This document shows positions 38,987-51,889 of a stretch of DNA of 64,000 bases, in pieces (position 1 is the stretch's first letter; each line of letters starts with the position of its first letter). The stretch spans positions 17,203,810-17,267,809 of the forward strand of contig NC_092575.1 of assembly GCF_037975245.1 (NCBI RefSeq), given 5' to 3'. The notes beneath the pieces are model-generated. The model did no database searches. It was not told where the DNA came from and worked only from the letters and a program-made list of their open reading frames with translations. Both the position numbers and the translations under genes were made by a program. This DNA comes from Apostichopus japonicus (taxonomy: Eukaryota > Echinodermata > Holothuroidea > Aspidochirotida > Stichopodidae).

Positions 38987-41631
38987 TGGTTCCTTGCTTT
39001 AGCAAAAGGAACCTATGTAGTCAAGTTTGCGTGTGTGTGTGGGTGTGTGTGTCTGTGTGAGCATCTGTGACACTTGCTTGGGTACACTGTAACTCAACAA
39101 GGGAAAGTTGGACTTAGCTCAAACTTGATATATAGATCCGCCATAGTGAGGTGTGCCCTATTGTTTTTGGTGCCTGTGAAGGTCACCAAAGGTCAGTTAG
39201 AGGCCAAAAACCCAAAATATTAAAACTGCAATGACTCCCAGTGCCAATGTGCGACATGGTTGATATTTTGGAACAAGTTGTGAACTGGTAAGGGAAATAT
39301 TTTCAAACTTAACGGTCATGTTATCAAAGGTCACCAAAGGTCAATTAATATTAAAAAACAACTATTTTTGTGATAACTTGAGGACAAAATGTCCGTTAGG
39401 GTTGGGATTTGCTTCAATGTATTCAAATTGTCGACCCGCATCTGGGTGACCCTTGACCTCAATTTGACCTCTGGTGACCTTTACGTGTTTTGGGGGATTT
39501 TTAAAGTTTTGATGTTATTTTCAGATGTCAAAGGTACCTTCTGATCATAAATGTCAATAGGTTGACCCCGTGTGACCTTTATGTGCGAAGTTATATGGGG
39601 TCAAAGTTTTTCGGTCAGAGTTAGGATGGTTGTACAGACTTGTCGTATTGTTTTTTGGAATCAGGAGATCAAACTACATCTGAAACCAAGGTCAAAAGGT
39701 CAAAGGTCACATTAGAAAAAAATGTGCTTATTTTGGTAGAAAACGAGCAAAAATGAAAATGTTTGGTTTTGAGGCTAGATTTGGATACCAAAGGTACCTT
39801 CCGATCAAAAATGTCAATGGGATGACACCCGTGTGACCTTCGTGTGCGAAGTTATACGAGGTCAAAGTTAATTTTCAGACATTTAATGCAATAACTCCCA
39901 GTTCCAAGGTGTGACATGGTTGATATTTTTGGACAAGTTGCAAATGGTATAGGGGAATATTTTCAAACGTAACGGTCATGTGATCCGAGGTCACCAAAGG
40001 TCAATTAATGTTAAAAAACTTGTATTTTGGGAGGAGAAAATGGGCAAAGAAAAAATGTTTATATTTGTATAGTTTGATGCTCTATCTAGGTCTCACCAAT
40101 CAAAAATGTCAATAAGTTGACCTAAGTTGACCTTTGTATGTTAAGTTACATTAGGTTAAAGTTAATTTTTAGACATTTAGTGTAATAACTCCCAGTGCCA
40201 AGGTGTTACACGGTTGATATTTTGGGACAAGTTGCAAATAGTATAGGGGAATATTTTCAAACTTACCGGTCATGTGATCCAAGGTCACCAAAGGTCAATT
40301 AATGATAAAAAGTAGTATTTTTGCGATAACTTGAGAACAAATTGTCCGTTAGGGTTGGGAGTTGCTTCAATATAATCCAATTGTCGACCCGCATCTGGGA
40401 GACCCTTGACCTCAATTTGACCTCTGGTGACCTTTTCGTGTTTTGTGCATTTTTACAGTTTCGATGCTAAGTTCCGATGTTAAAGGTACCTTCTGATCAT
40501 AAATGTCAATGGGTTGACCCCGTGTGACCTTCGTGTGCAAAGTTATACGAGGTCAAAGTAAATTTTCAGACATTTAATGCAATAACTCCCAGTGCCAAGG
40601 TGTCACACGGTTGATATTTTTGGAGTAGTTGCAAATGGAATAGGGGAATATTTTCAAACTTAACGGTCATTTGATCCAAGGTCACCAAAGGTCAAACAAT
40701 GATAAAAAAGTAGTATTTTTGCGATAACTTGAGAATATTGTCAGTTAGGGTTGGGAGTTGCTTCAATGTAATCCAATTGTCGACCCGCATCTGGGTGACC
40801 CTTGACCTCAATTTGACCTCTGGCGACCTTTTCGTGTTTTGGGGATTTTTACAGTTTCGATGCTATTTTCAGATGTTAAAGGTACCTTCTGATCATAAAT
40901 GTCAATAGGTTGACCCCCGGATGAGCTTTGTGCGTGAAGTTATACGAGGTCAAAGTTAATTTTCAGACATTTAATGCAATAACTCCCAGTGCCAAGGTGT
41001 CACAAGGTTGTTTTTTTTTTGGACAAGTTGTGAATGGTATAAGGGAATATTTTCAAACTTAGCGGTCATCTGATCCAAGGTCACCAAAGGTCAGCTAATG
41101 TTAAAAAACTAGTATTTTGGGGGGAGAAAATGGGCAAAGAAAAAATGTTTGAATTTTTACAGTTTTGATGCTCTATTTAGGTCTCACCAATCAAAAATGT
41201 CAATTGGTTGACCAACGGGTGACCTTTGTGTGTGAAGTTATGTATACAAGTTCAAAGTTAATTTTTAGACATTTAATGCAATTAAATCCCAATGCCAAGG
41301 TGTGACACGGTTGATATTTTCGGACAAGTTGTGAATGGGGTGGTGGAACTTTTTCAAAGTTAAAGGTCATGTCATCTGAGGTCACCAATGTTATCATATC
41401 TGTTGACCCGCTTGTAGGTTACCTTATATTTCTTACATTTTCGACGTCATATTTAGATCTCAAAAGTGCCTTTTGATCAAAAATCCGATCACATTTTGTG
41501 ATCACAAAAGTGTTGGCTATAGTGTTGGTTACTTTATGGGTACATGTAGGACCACAATTAATTGGACTATTTGAGCCCAATCTTGCTTGATAATATTATG
41601 TGTATTGTCATATACCCAAAGCAAGGAACCA
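38987..41631. repeat. 2.6-kb element of GGTCA-rich tandem repeats
   Basis: The ends share the inverted 14-mer TGGTTCCTTGCTTT (38,987-39,000) and AAAGCAAGGAACCA (41,618-41,631). The left end is also a local hairpin (ggttccttgc...gcaaaaggaacc). The interior repeats a phrase 'aataactcccagtgccaagg' starting near 39,230, 39,888, 40,181, 40,579, 40,976 and 41,278, so units alternate around 300 and 400 bases. A second module ('gtcgacccgcatctgggtga') appears three times. Nearly every unit contains 'ggtcaccaaaggtca'. No ORF. Confidence 0.85.
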
Positions 41632-42897
41632 CGGTGCCCTTGGGCTCTTGTTTATTTAAACAAAGTGTACATTATTTTTTAATAAAAATATCACATTTTC
41701 ACCAAATTCAGCAAGTTGCGTGCAATTTACAAGAAAAGAAAGCAATCCATGGAGTTACAGATCTCATCTCCCTCCATGGCAGAAGTGATTGTTGAGTTAT
41801 ACTTCTGAATGCATCTGCTTGCTATCTTTCAAATATCAAATTTGTCCCATGATTCTATATATATCTTGTGGTTTAATGACTTTTTCCATACTGATATGCA
41901 AGTATTGGCTAAAATAACAGTTTCTGTGGGTATTTTGACATTTGACACATGGTCAGTGACCAGTACACACCAAGTTTTGCACGTGATCGGACTCATCGTG
42001 TAGGAGTTCGTGACACACTTTTTCGCACATTTTAGGTCTTGCCCAAGCAGTGCAGGCAGACTGCCCTATTTTCAGGTCGTAATGTTATGGCACAGTCCGG
42101 CCTGCGTATTTTTTTTCCAGGGCGATCGTGGGCATCGGCCAATCAAATCCCTGGATTCCAAACATGTGACGCTTTTCAAAAAACATGTTCTGAATCTTTT
42201 TTCCTAGTTTTGACCCCAGATTATGAACGAGAATCTTCATTTTCATAAGAACTGGATTCCTAACCCACTTTCTAAACCCTAGTTCTGATTTCAAACGAAT
42301 TTGTAAATTCCTGAAAAACCTGAGACCCTTATCCGTCCTGGGAATAAAAATCAGGCGTCCGGCCTTGATCATCATATGTTAAGAAATCGACATTTGTCTA
42401 AAGCTATGGAACGTTTGGTTTTCCGTAGGTTTCGTTTAGCTCCAAGCAAAGACTCTGCTCTTTTTTAAAGGCTGTTGATTGTCGCAACGAAAGCTTTTTC
42501 ATCTGAGTGATGTCCGCCCCAAAGAGTTCAATTTTTTTCCTTATTACTAGCTTGGTTTGAACTATTTTGTGAAGTTGTTAGATGATGGAGATAAACACAC
42601 CTAGATCCGTGCCTATAACGTCAAGGGGAATATGTTTCTACGGGCAAGTATAATTTGAATGTACAAATCGGGACGAAAATTGCTTGATTTTTATATTAAT
42701 TATGAGAGTCTCTACTAATTTATATCGAGATCGAATTAACATACTTTTTATTAGTTCTTACGGAACCATATCTCCATGAAGTCAATAAAATGAATTATTT
42801 GAAATGTCGGCCTACACTGTAACCGTATAGTCTGCACTGATGGAATTTTAAGAATGTGCTAGAATTGCAAATACTATATATACCGGTGTATTATAAT
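41632..42897. other. Unique sequence left of block B
   Basis: I see no gene, RNA or mobile element. Block B homology starts abruptly at 42,898. Confidence 0.5.
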
Positions 42898-42931
42898 GTG
42901 ACGTAGCCTTTAATATAATCTTTGTTATAGG

Positions 42932-42937
42932 TTTATT
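42932..42937 (-). terminator. Candidate poly(A) signal of lectin copy B
   Basis: AATAAA on the minus strand about 195 bases past the lectin B stop codon, at the position equivalent to 42-47 in block A. Confidence 0.45.
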
Positions 42938-43130
42938 TAATGTCAGTGTATTCAACGAAATACAATTATTACATCCTATAATCTACAGAGAGGAAAGAAA
43001 AGGAATTTAGATAAAAAGATATAGCAAAGAATAGATATCAATTTTTAAATACGAGATTCCCCATTTACGTGTTATAGGTTAGAGTTAAACCATATAGCTA
43101 TTGCAATCACCGATGTATAGGTTGATTGGC

Positions 43131-46100
43131 TTAACGACCTATTTTACAAACAAAACTATACCGGGATTCACAAGGATTATCATTCCAAGAACCATCATCA
43201 TGATTTTTGTCAGAATTCCACATGACTACGCAATCTTCTCCTCCCAGATTATTTGGTTCAATCGGTGCCCAAAATATAAATTTAGGAGAAAAACCTTCCA
43301 CGTCGACAAAGTTCCCTTCGTTTTTTATGTCGTTGTAGCCGAGCCACACGGTCTGCAATAAAAAGAGAGTATATGTTTGTTCTAGATCGCACCTAGTATT
43401 TAGAAAGTCTCTTTAGGTTACTCTTTTTCAGCGTCCGGAAGTTTGGTTTGCAGGCTCTTCATACAGGCCAAGGTGCCTGTATCAAAAACGACACACACAG
43501 ACATTCCCACAACACAACACACACGACATACAGCCCCCACCCCCACCCACCCCTAGTGGTTTTTCCAATTTCATTGGTATCACTAAGTGTCGCGGAATGT
43601 GTTGTGCCTCGTAGAAAGTATACAGACTGACCATATTTGACAAGCAATTATGACCGAATCGATTAAATATGTTGGTCCACAGCAACGTCATGGGATGTTT
43701 ATTTGGCCACCCCTTTCGAAAATGTTTCGGATGTGAAATGTTTTAATGACACGAAGTGATGCTTTTAAAACTTAGTCGGTATAGATATGAACTGAAAACT
43801 TTAGCATATGAAAGTAATGGAAGCAAAACTACAAAATGAGTTTCAGTATATAATTTCATACTGTACAATCATATTTGTTAAAGGTTTCTGATAACATTAA
43901 AGACCGTTATTTAGCTGTTTGAATTTGCATTGTATAGAATGGAGAATGCCTCGAATAGCTATAATCTCGCTTGTTTATAATCGGTATTGAGCTGCCCAAA
44001 TCCCATGAACGTTTTACGGCGTTTCTTCACAATATAATAAAGGCCATTTGTAATCCTGGATCGATCCTTTCTCCATAAAAGTCTTTGTCTATAGGATATA
44101 CAATAGCGATGCATGAAACATTATCCACCATGTATTTTCCTAGTCAAGTCAATCTAACAAGTATGTCAAAATTGTGGTTCTAATATGGGACCAAAATAAT
44201 ACCTAATAATCACATGTATAGCTTGAATGACGTTGGCAGCTCTTTCCGTGATATTCGTACGACTAAATTGAACGCTGTAAATATAGGCTCAAGATATCAG
44301 AATCTTTCTCAGTCAGTTTAAAAAGTATTCATACTAAATTTTCAGTTGATTCTCGCCCACCCAGGCGGGTAGCGAGTAATTTGCAAATAAAATTAAAAAA
44401 TATGCACAAGGGGGCGGTCGCCCCCTTCGCCGCCCCCCTTGGCTACGCGCCTGCCCCCCTCCTCTCACCTCAACATATCTTACGGTTGATCTGATTCAGA
44501 ACGTAAAAATATCTTCATGTGAAATAACAGATCCTTAGCACAACACCAGGTGGGTTAAACATTTGCTTGCATTGGAACCTAACATGATAAGGAACTTAAA
44601 TGATGTTGTAGTATTATTATATTTGGCATTGCAAAGTTATCTCTTTTCAATGTCCACACTACAAGCGATTATGATGGTTAAGAAAACAACAATATTTCAT
44701 GTTAAGTCATACCGTGTCACTTCTTATGGTCTTCCATAAATTCAATAAAAAGGTGTTTTCCTTAGATGAAGTAATGGTGGCTAGATGCCCTACGAGGCGA
44801 CGTCCTTGATATAAACTGTACCGGTTGCAATTAGCTTCAGCGTCAATCCAGGTACTTTTAGGATTGTTGAAAAATCTAGGATTAATTGAATTTGAAAGAT
44901 CGATATAACTTCAAGTGTCATTGTTTTCTATCTGTCAAGAACACGGTTAAAATCTACCCGATACAATAATATACATAACATTTCATATCTATAACACAAT
45001 ATTAAACTTAATCTCTGTCAATAACAACAGAACTGTGAAAACTTCGTTCCGACATTAAAATCGTTTACATTTTGTTAACAGGTACACTGAAAGGTACTCT
45101 CAATGGTCGTTCCTGAACTGGAACTGTGCGTATAAGTTTAAAGATATATTTTGGTCTGACGTCGATTGGTTAGCAAAATTGCCGATAAATATCTGAATCT
45201 TTAGGTCAAAATCCACATCGTCATAGCATTTTGTATCACGAAGATATGATTTTGTTTCCTTTGTGATAATTTGTAGATGCAACTGGTAACAGAGGTCATC
45301 AAGGCAATTGTGTCAAACATGTCGTTGTCTTTCTTGAAAATAGTCAATCGTTTATCCACGCAGGATATTTGGTTACAAAAGAACTGCACTTCGTTGAAGT
45401 TAATCAACAGGGTAATTGTAATAATTTAAGTGAAACTCTGACTTTGAAAGATCGTCTGCCCGGGTAACACCACAGAGTCAACAACCCCTACATTAAGTTA
45501 ACCAATTACCGCTTCATTTGATAACCGAAAATTGAGAACATTTCACTTTTCGTAGAGAATTCGAGAACATATTAATTAAACGCCTCAGAGTCATTTCACC
45601 TAGATAACAATCCGATCATATGCATTATTTTCATTGCCGCACCCAAGCACCACTATCAAAATGTTCAGAATCACTTGTCAAGTACAGAACATCGATATAG
45701 TTGGTCCGTATAGACCCCCTAACTCCCTGTAAACACCCTTCTTTTGTGGTTAAATTAATTTCACAATGTAGTTATAGTCAGAATTAAGGTTATATCGACT
45801 GTCATTTTCATTGTGCCTTTCGAGTGAATACACCGGCGTACTCCTGGTATTTTGATACTAAGGATATCAATTAGCAACATTAGAACATTTAACATATTTA
45901 ACTATAGTCGTGCCGATCTCTTCGAATACATTAATTAGCAACTTTTCAACCAAATGACTAAGAATTTGCTACAAATTTATCAATTCCGTAGATTTATTAA
46001 ATGATCAACCCCTCAATTTAGTTGCAAAAATGACAAAACGTTTGCATTCACATTTCAGATTTTCATCATTAACCCTCAAAATGATAAATTATTCATTTAA

Positions 46101-48270
46101 CTTTAAGTGAACATATAGTAACTCGAGTTTATAAAAAAAAGAGATGACAGAATACAATTTTCTCTAAGATTTTGTTAACAAAATGTTAAATTAACCAAAT
46201 TCCTTTTCATCAATGATCAATTCCCTACAAAATGTCAAATTTCAAAACTGACCTAGTTAAAGAGGACATTTTGCGGAAAACTGTTGAATCACAAAGAACG
46301 GAGCAGGTGAGTATAGTTTGTCAATTTCATTGCCAAATTTGTAATTGTTTAAACTCAACAAGTATAGTCAATTCGACAATTTTCTGCAGTTTATGGATAA
46401 AGTGAACAATTCAGCACCTTGCAGAAAGTTGCTAATATAATGATTTGAAGCTTGAGAATATTTCGATGGCACCCTAACAGTTCGATACTTGAAAGTTACA
46501 TTTCTATAACCAGAAAGTACTTCAATTGACTGTACATTTATAAAACCAGACAGTACTTGACAGTACATTTATATAACCAGTTCTTTACATCGTTATTGGT
46601 CGCACCTCAAACTCATTGTAGTAAACGTACAATAGATTATTAGATGTATAATAATACTCTCTGTTTACATCCTGTACTTTCAAGTGAAGCTTCACAGCAC
46701 TTACTTGTAAATGCAATATGCTCAGTATGAGTTAGGGAAAGCTAAGGAGTCACTCTTACCGACCTCGCAAAATTGTGAGGAGGATCACGGATTACAAGGT
46801 CGGTAATGAATATAACGCGGATCAAAAAGTCAGTAAGTTCTATTACGGCCGTAAGATTCGTCTTACACGGCAACATACAGTAACGCTGTACTCAAAGCCG
46901 AAGGCTTTGTTGGTAAATATCCTTTGGCCAGCGACGGTTAGACCGTCATTTCTCAGAACGGTTGCTATTACTAAAATCGTAGGGTCTGCACTATTTGTCA
47001 ACGTTAGAAAAAAAATATTCAACAGGTTGAATCAAATTATGAAAGGAACATTAAAGTTGTACGTGGTACTATCAAATTAGTACATGTTGATACTATTATG
47101 TAGATAAAAAGTCATATATGTTATGTTTAACACGGAAATTGGTAACCCCCTATACAATGTACCTGAAGCTATACAATATACCTGTATACGTACCTGAAGC
47201 TGTATAGGTAGTACAATTATGCTGATAGGGGTAATGTAATTTGGCTTTAAAAAAAAGTGGAACTATATCTGTAAAGAAAATAACTGCTTTTACGGCAGAA
47301 GACTCATTAGGAACACGCGAATTGTATTTATGAATTCTGAAATTAAGTTCTTTTAGTACATACCAACCTTACACATTATGAGTACAACCCCTGTGATAAA
47401 TCTTACGCGGTACAGGTAGGACCTTTTCAATGTCATCTGCGAATTAATCAGGTCACACATCCTAAGTATATGCATGCTTAGTTCTACAATACGCCCTTAT
47501 TGCATTTCGTGAAATCTGTCATACTGTATAGTGGTGATGTTATTATGTAGATTAATATGGTCACGCTTGTCCGTATATACGAGCGTTTTTAAGGCAGGAT
47601 GTGAGATGAAGGGTTTAGAGTGGTATTGGCATTAGAAAAATATCTCAACTATGTTATCCCAGTATGTATATGTTATGAGCTCAGGACAATATCATCTCTT
47701 GCACTATATAACGTATACTAGCTTACGATCAACCAGACTCAGCTGGCAACTGACTATTTGCGCAAAGTTACGATCATGGATATATTATGGCCTTTACGGA
47801 CACCGTGGTGGGGAAGGGGGCGGGAGGGGATTGACATATACCAACTGAGTTGCTCAGAACAACCTTTGTAAAATCCTTTAAAAATTTCGGACGTTAAAGG
47901 GAGAAACGCATTGTGATCCTATTTCTTATGCTCGAGTGTATATACATGCATGGTGCATGTTGAGAACAATCAAATATATCGATTACCTCTATGAACGAGA
48001 ATTTTTGGTGGCTATATTAAAAGTATACGGTATATACGCATCCAACTGTGGGTCTCCTACAGGGTTTGGACCCAGTTTATCAACGTTTACTTTAATTCGA
48101 TATAATCGGCCAGCTTCTTTTGAAAACTTTACTGAATTATCTTACCGATAGCAGGCACTTCCCCAGAAAGTCCATCCTTCAGGGCAGGTAACGCAAGACT
48201 GAGGCTGTTCACTTCCTTCACAGGCTTGGCTCACAAACAGGACCACAAATAGTAGTACGCTGATCTGCAT
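43131..48270 (-). CDS. Secreted single-domain C-type lectin (copy B), 3 exons
   Basis: Exons 48146-48270, 44713-44854 and 43131-43352 on the minus strand, GT/AG borders, joining to 162 codons plus stop. The signal peptide MQISVLLFVVLFVSQACEG is nearly the same as in copy A. The mature N-terminus is different and acidic or neutral (SEQPQSCVTCPEGWTFWGSA versus the basic RRKRPK region). The domain keeps CYR, TWIDAEANC, GHLATITSSKEN, WLGYND, EPN, EDCV, GSWND and FVCKIGR, so calcium and sugar contacts (EPN, WND) and all cysteines are present. Exon 2 is one codon shorter than in copy A. A secreted recognition lectin of probable mannose type is inferred. About 50 of some 160 residues differ from copy A, while introns differ little. 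Confidence 0.9.
43353..44712. other. Intron 2 of lectin B
   Basis: Near-identical to 461-1834, including the MITE end around 44,400-44,452. No other feature seen. Confidence 0.6.
44855..48145. other. Intron 1 of lectin B
   Basis: Near-identical to 1980-5255 apart from small indels. It lacks the palindrome found at 4507-4571. No exon can be supported. Confidence 0.6.
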
Positions 48271-48692
48271 TTTGGTCGATGAAGAAGATCTTCTAAGTCG
48301 AGACAAACAAATTTCTCATCAAAATTCTTTCTTCAACGGAGACGAATTGTCAAGTGAACTTTTGTGTGGCGTGTCTTGTGATTTTAAGTTGCACTACAGA
48401 TACAGTCGGTCGGACGATCATTCCGGAGCCACCAATTGGAGGTTAAGGAAATGTTACCACCTGTGACGTACGAACATGACACTGGAGTAGTTACCGTACT
48501 AAATAGTCCATATTGGCCAACGATCTGAACGGATTGGATGGAACTTTCGCGACAATGTTACAGGTAACCTAGGCCACGCCCCTTAGTTACCCTATCCTGC
48601 GCTCTATGGGCGGCAGCTGTGAGCCTTCAAAAAAGAATTGCGTTGCTTTATGGACGCCCTTGCTTCAATCAGGAAACTGTCGTTTATAAATG

Positions 48693-49197
48693 CAGAGCTC
48701 CCAACTGACCCGCATTTCGCGGGTTGCACCCGCATTCTAACACCCAAACCCGCTGACCCGCGCAAGCGTCCGAAAAACCCGCATTGTAATTGTCAAGTAT
48801 ACATAGAAAAAATTGCATGAATTTTGACTTAGCAACAAGCATTTCTTTAGCATTTAGCATAATAGAGTATAAAACCTTTACAGCATCATTTCAACCTCAA
48901 ATTAGCCTATATTTCTTTCCATTGGGGTGAGCAGCGAACATTTTCATGCCACGGGAAAGAATGAATTATCACCTACTATTCAATTTATTGATGTTACACA
49001 CACAAAAATACATATTTCTCAGAAAATTTTGGGTGACAAAAGCCTGTCTAAGTGCCACCATTTTACATGTAGGCATCACCAGGATTCCAAAAAATCCAAA
49101 AGGGGAGGAGGACACCCCCTTCCCCTTATACCCCTCCCCCAGGACGGCGATATGTGGCATGGACCAGCATTTGCCTTCTCCAGAGTTGGGAGCTATG
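48693..49197. mobile_element. MITE-like insertion private to block B
   Basis: Starts CAGAGCTCCCAACT and ends AGTTGGGAGCTATG (inverted, one mismatch near the tip). TAAATG stands on both sides (48,687-48,692 and 49,198-49,203). Block A has a single TAAATG at the uninterrupted site near 5800. The interior has short 'acccgc' repeats and G/C runs, with no ORF. CAG-starting termini suggest a hAT relative, though the visible duplication is only six bases. Confidence 0.85.
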
Positions 49198-49454
49198 TAA
49201 ATGGCACCTCCCCGCAAATTAGTAGCACAATGCTTCAATCGATAGTAATCACCGCATTAAGACAAAGAAACGTTATGTGATATCCACAAAGCCATAAATT
49301 GTAGAAAACCGTCAATTGTAGTCGATAGCCTAAGTGAACCGACGTTGTAACTTGTTGCGCCTACATCATGTACGTATGGCCTACAGATGTGATAGACTAA
49401 CTGTAAGATGAGTTGCCGCTACCTACTTGCATGTACGGTACCATTTACCATACG

Positions 49455-50771
49455 GGGCATGTTATCAAGGCGGTCTACGTTAAATTAATATCATTATAAC
49501 TTGATTCTAATTTGCCTCATGGTTGTATTTAGGGAGTTCGATATCCTTGTTGCATATGCCCACACTTATCACTTAAAAACAAAAACAAATCTTGTCTAGA
49601 GGTGGCTTTATCCTACTTATACCCGCTCCCCCCCCCCCCCGCCTCCCCTCCGCCAGACTGACTCACAAAATAGTACAACAACACAAATCCTGTTGTACAG
49701 TACACATAAATTCTTAACATGTAACTGCAGTACATTTCTTCAACATTGTTTGTTTCAAAGTTGCAACTACACTTTGCATCTAAGCAGCCCGATTTTTACA
49801 TAATTTATTTTTAACGGGAACCTCTCCCGTCTCCATAACAAACATGGTGGTTGCGCGCCGGCTCTTTCATTATAAATTCCTAACCCTGAAATATTGCTTT
49901 GTACTTGGGCTTGTATAGTTATTATTACAATGTTGCCAGGCTTTTTTTGGTCCATTTCATACTAACTTTTATCACTAGGAAGATGACCACTCATTGTCAA
50001 TCAGTGAAATTCTAAAATTACGTGAAAGTAATTATACATTATTATAACTAGGCCGACGTTCTCCTCGAGTTTACAAGTTATAGGTTTGACCCAGATTGCG
50101 ACTCTCCCATTTCTATCTTGAACGCGTCGCGTTTTAGGAAACACCAAAGCCCGTCAGTTACGCCAAATTTTCACACATAACTGGACTAGACCACGCACGA
50201 TATTGAACTTTGTAGCCTAGTTGAATTAATCATTTGCCCAGGCCTGACATAATAGTCAGGCTATAGTGCAGCTTAAGCTAAATCTAGGTTTGGTATAGGC
50301 TAGGTTTACGCTTCTCATTTTCTCTTGGCATTTAACTAAGAACTGGTCATCGGTATGAAATATACATTTGACCAATAACTACGCATAAATATTGATGGTA
50401 CTTGACAATTCCATGATATATACTTGTGAAGGTTCCATGTCAATTCCATGTTTCCCCTTGGAGTTATAGGGGAACAATTAACTAACTTTGACCTCTGACC
50501 TTTGGTTCCGGTGGTCTGCGAGACACAAGGATTCACCCTAGAGTACCTTCCAACCAAGTTTGAAGAAAATCGGTCCGGCCGTTTAGGAGGAGTTTTGACA
50601 CAAATTTGGAGGACACACGCAAGCTCACGCACACACGCGCTCACCCACACTCCCTCACATTTCTGATGTGGAGTGAAGAACAATGTCGCATATCCCTATG
50701 ATATAAGATAATCATACTTATGTCCTCTATCCACGACTTCTTTAATATGAGTCATTTCCGACTGTTTTCAG
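49455..50771. other. Rearranged non-coding part of block B
   Basis: Joined pieces equivalent to A 9500-10,045 and 11,518-12,361. The counterpart of the signal-peptide exon (11,199-11,324) is deleted here. It includes a dispersed repeat with 'aaccaagtttgaagaaaatc' and 'gtttaggaggagttttgaca', also in A near 12,140 and C near 63,380. No gene. Confidence 0.6.
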
Positions 50772-50847
50772 TTCACACCTGACGAAGATTTTATCATTGA
50801 CACTTTGCCTGGCCATCCCAACGTTGTCTATGGTTGTGGTTTCTCTG
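50772..50847 (+). pseudogene. PIPOX: Isolated PIPOX-type exon, copy B
   Basis: The same 76-base exon and splice sites as at 12,362, encoding FTPDEDFIIDTLPGHPNVVY-GCGFSG with Ile to Val as the only change. It lies about 13.3 kb downstream of the last PIPOX remnant (37,419, phase 0), in matching orientation and phase. It could have been that gene's next exon, with lectin B inside the intron on the opposite strand. No exon supplying the following HGFK segment is seen. Confidence 0.72.
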
Positions 50848-51055
50848 GTAAGAGATTTTCTCTCCTATCAATACCGATATTTCAACTAGGATAAACCATT
50901 ATGTCCAAGATATTATCTCGCATGCATGAACTCAGAACCAGACGTGGCATGTTACCAAGGCCATCTACGTTAAATCAAAATCATTGTAACTTGAATCTAC
51001 GTACAAGCAATACATACGAAACAAAAGAGTTGGATGATAATGCCAGGAATCTTTA

Positions 51056-51056
51056 C

Positions 51057-51121
<65 letters not shown>

Positions 51122-51163
51122 CATATATATATATATATATACATACATATATATATATATATA
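51056..51163. repeat. AT microsatellite
   Basis: (TA)n tract with a few TACA interruptions, directly after the end of block B homology. Confidence 0.9.
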
Positions 51164-51504
51164 CCACCCGTAATGTCACAGGTCTATAGAGAGTACACAC
51201 GAAACATTTATCAACTTCAAAATTATTATCAAGGAGGACATTTTCAAAGTTAATCTCATATTTTTTTGCTACCTTTCCGAATTTTGTTATTCACCTATAA
51301 GGGAGGGGAAACAAATAGAATGACCAACATGTATTTACTCCTTCACCTTAAAACATTATGAAGAAACAAACACAGAAAATGTTAATCAAGATCAAACTGA
51401 TTGGTTTTGGTTCAATTATTTCAGGAGACAAAGAGTCAAAAGGATGGAATATTAAGCAGAAGAATAAGCACATTACACTTGACCTTTGCTGAATTGCTAC
51501 TTGG

Positions 51505-51681
<177 letters not shown>

Positions 51682-51889
51682 AAAATATGCCCGTATGTCT
51701 TCTTATGTTCTGCAATCTCCCAACAACATACATTCATAAAAAGTGTTGATCACATTTCTACGGAAGCTTTAAAGTGCCATCAACATAAGAAAACTTTTCC
51801 CCATAAGTTGACATTTTTCAGTAAATTGTTTAGATAACAAGGAAATATCTTATCAAAAATTAGAAAATTGTTGGATTGCTCAGTTGCTT

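Larger units (their letters stand above)
42898..51004. repeat. Segmental duplication block B
   Basis: Copy of block A as a mosaic: 42,898-49,453 matches 8-6072, about 49,455-49,940 matches 9500-10,045, and about 49,941-50,933 matches 11,518-12,525. Then 50,934-51,004 again resembles 9489-9560. It contains a private insertion at 48,693-49,197. It carries a lectin gene and a PIPOX exon. Confidence 0.92.

Noticed and set aside
42085-42375. 96-codon minus-strand frame
   Set aside because: It has no recognisable motif, no splice support, and composition like the surrounding unique sequence.
50901-51200. Tyr/Ile-repeat frames
   Set aside because: They are translations of the (TA)n repeat.
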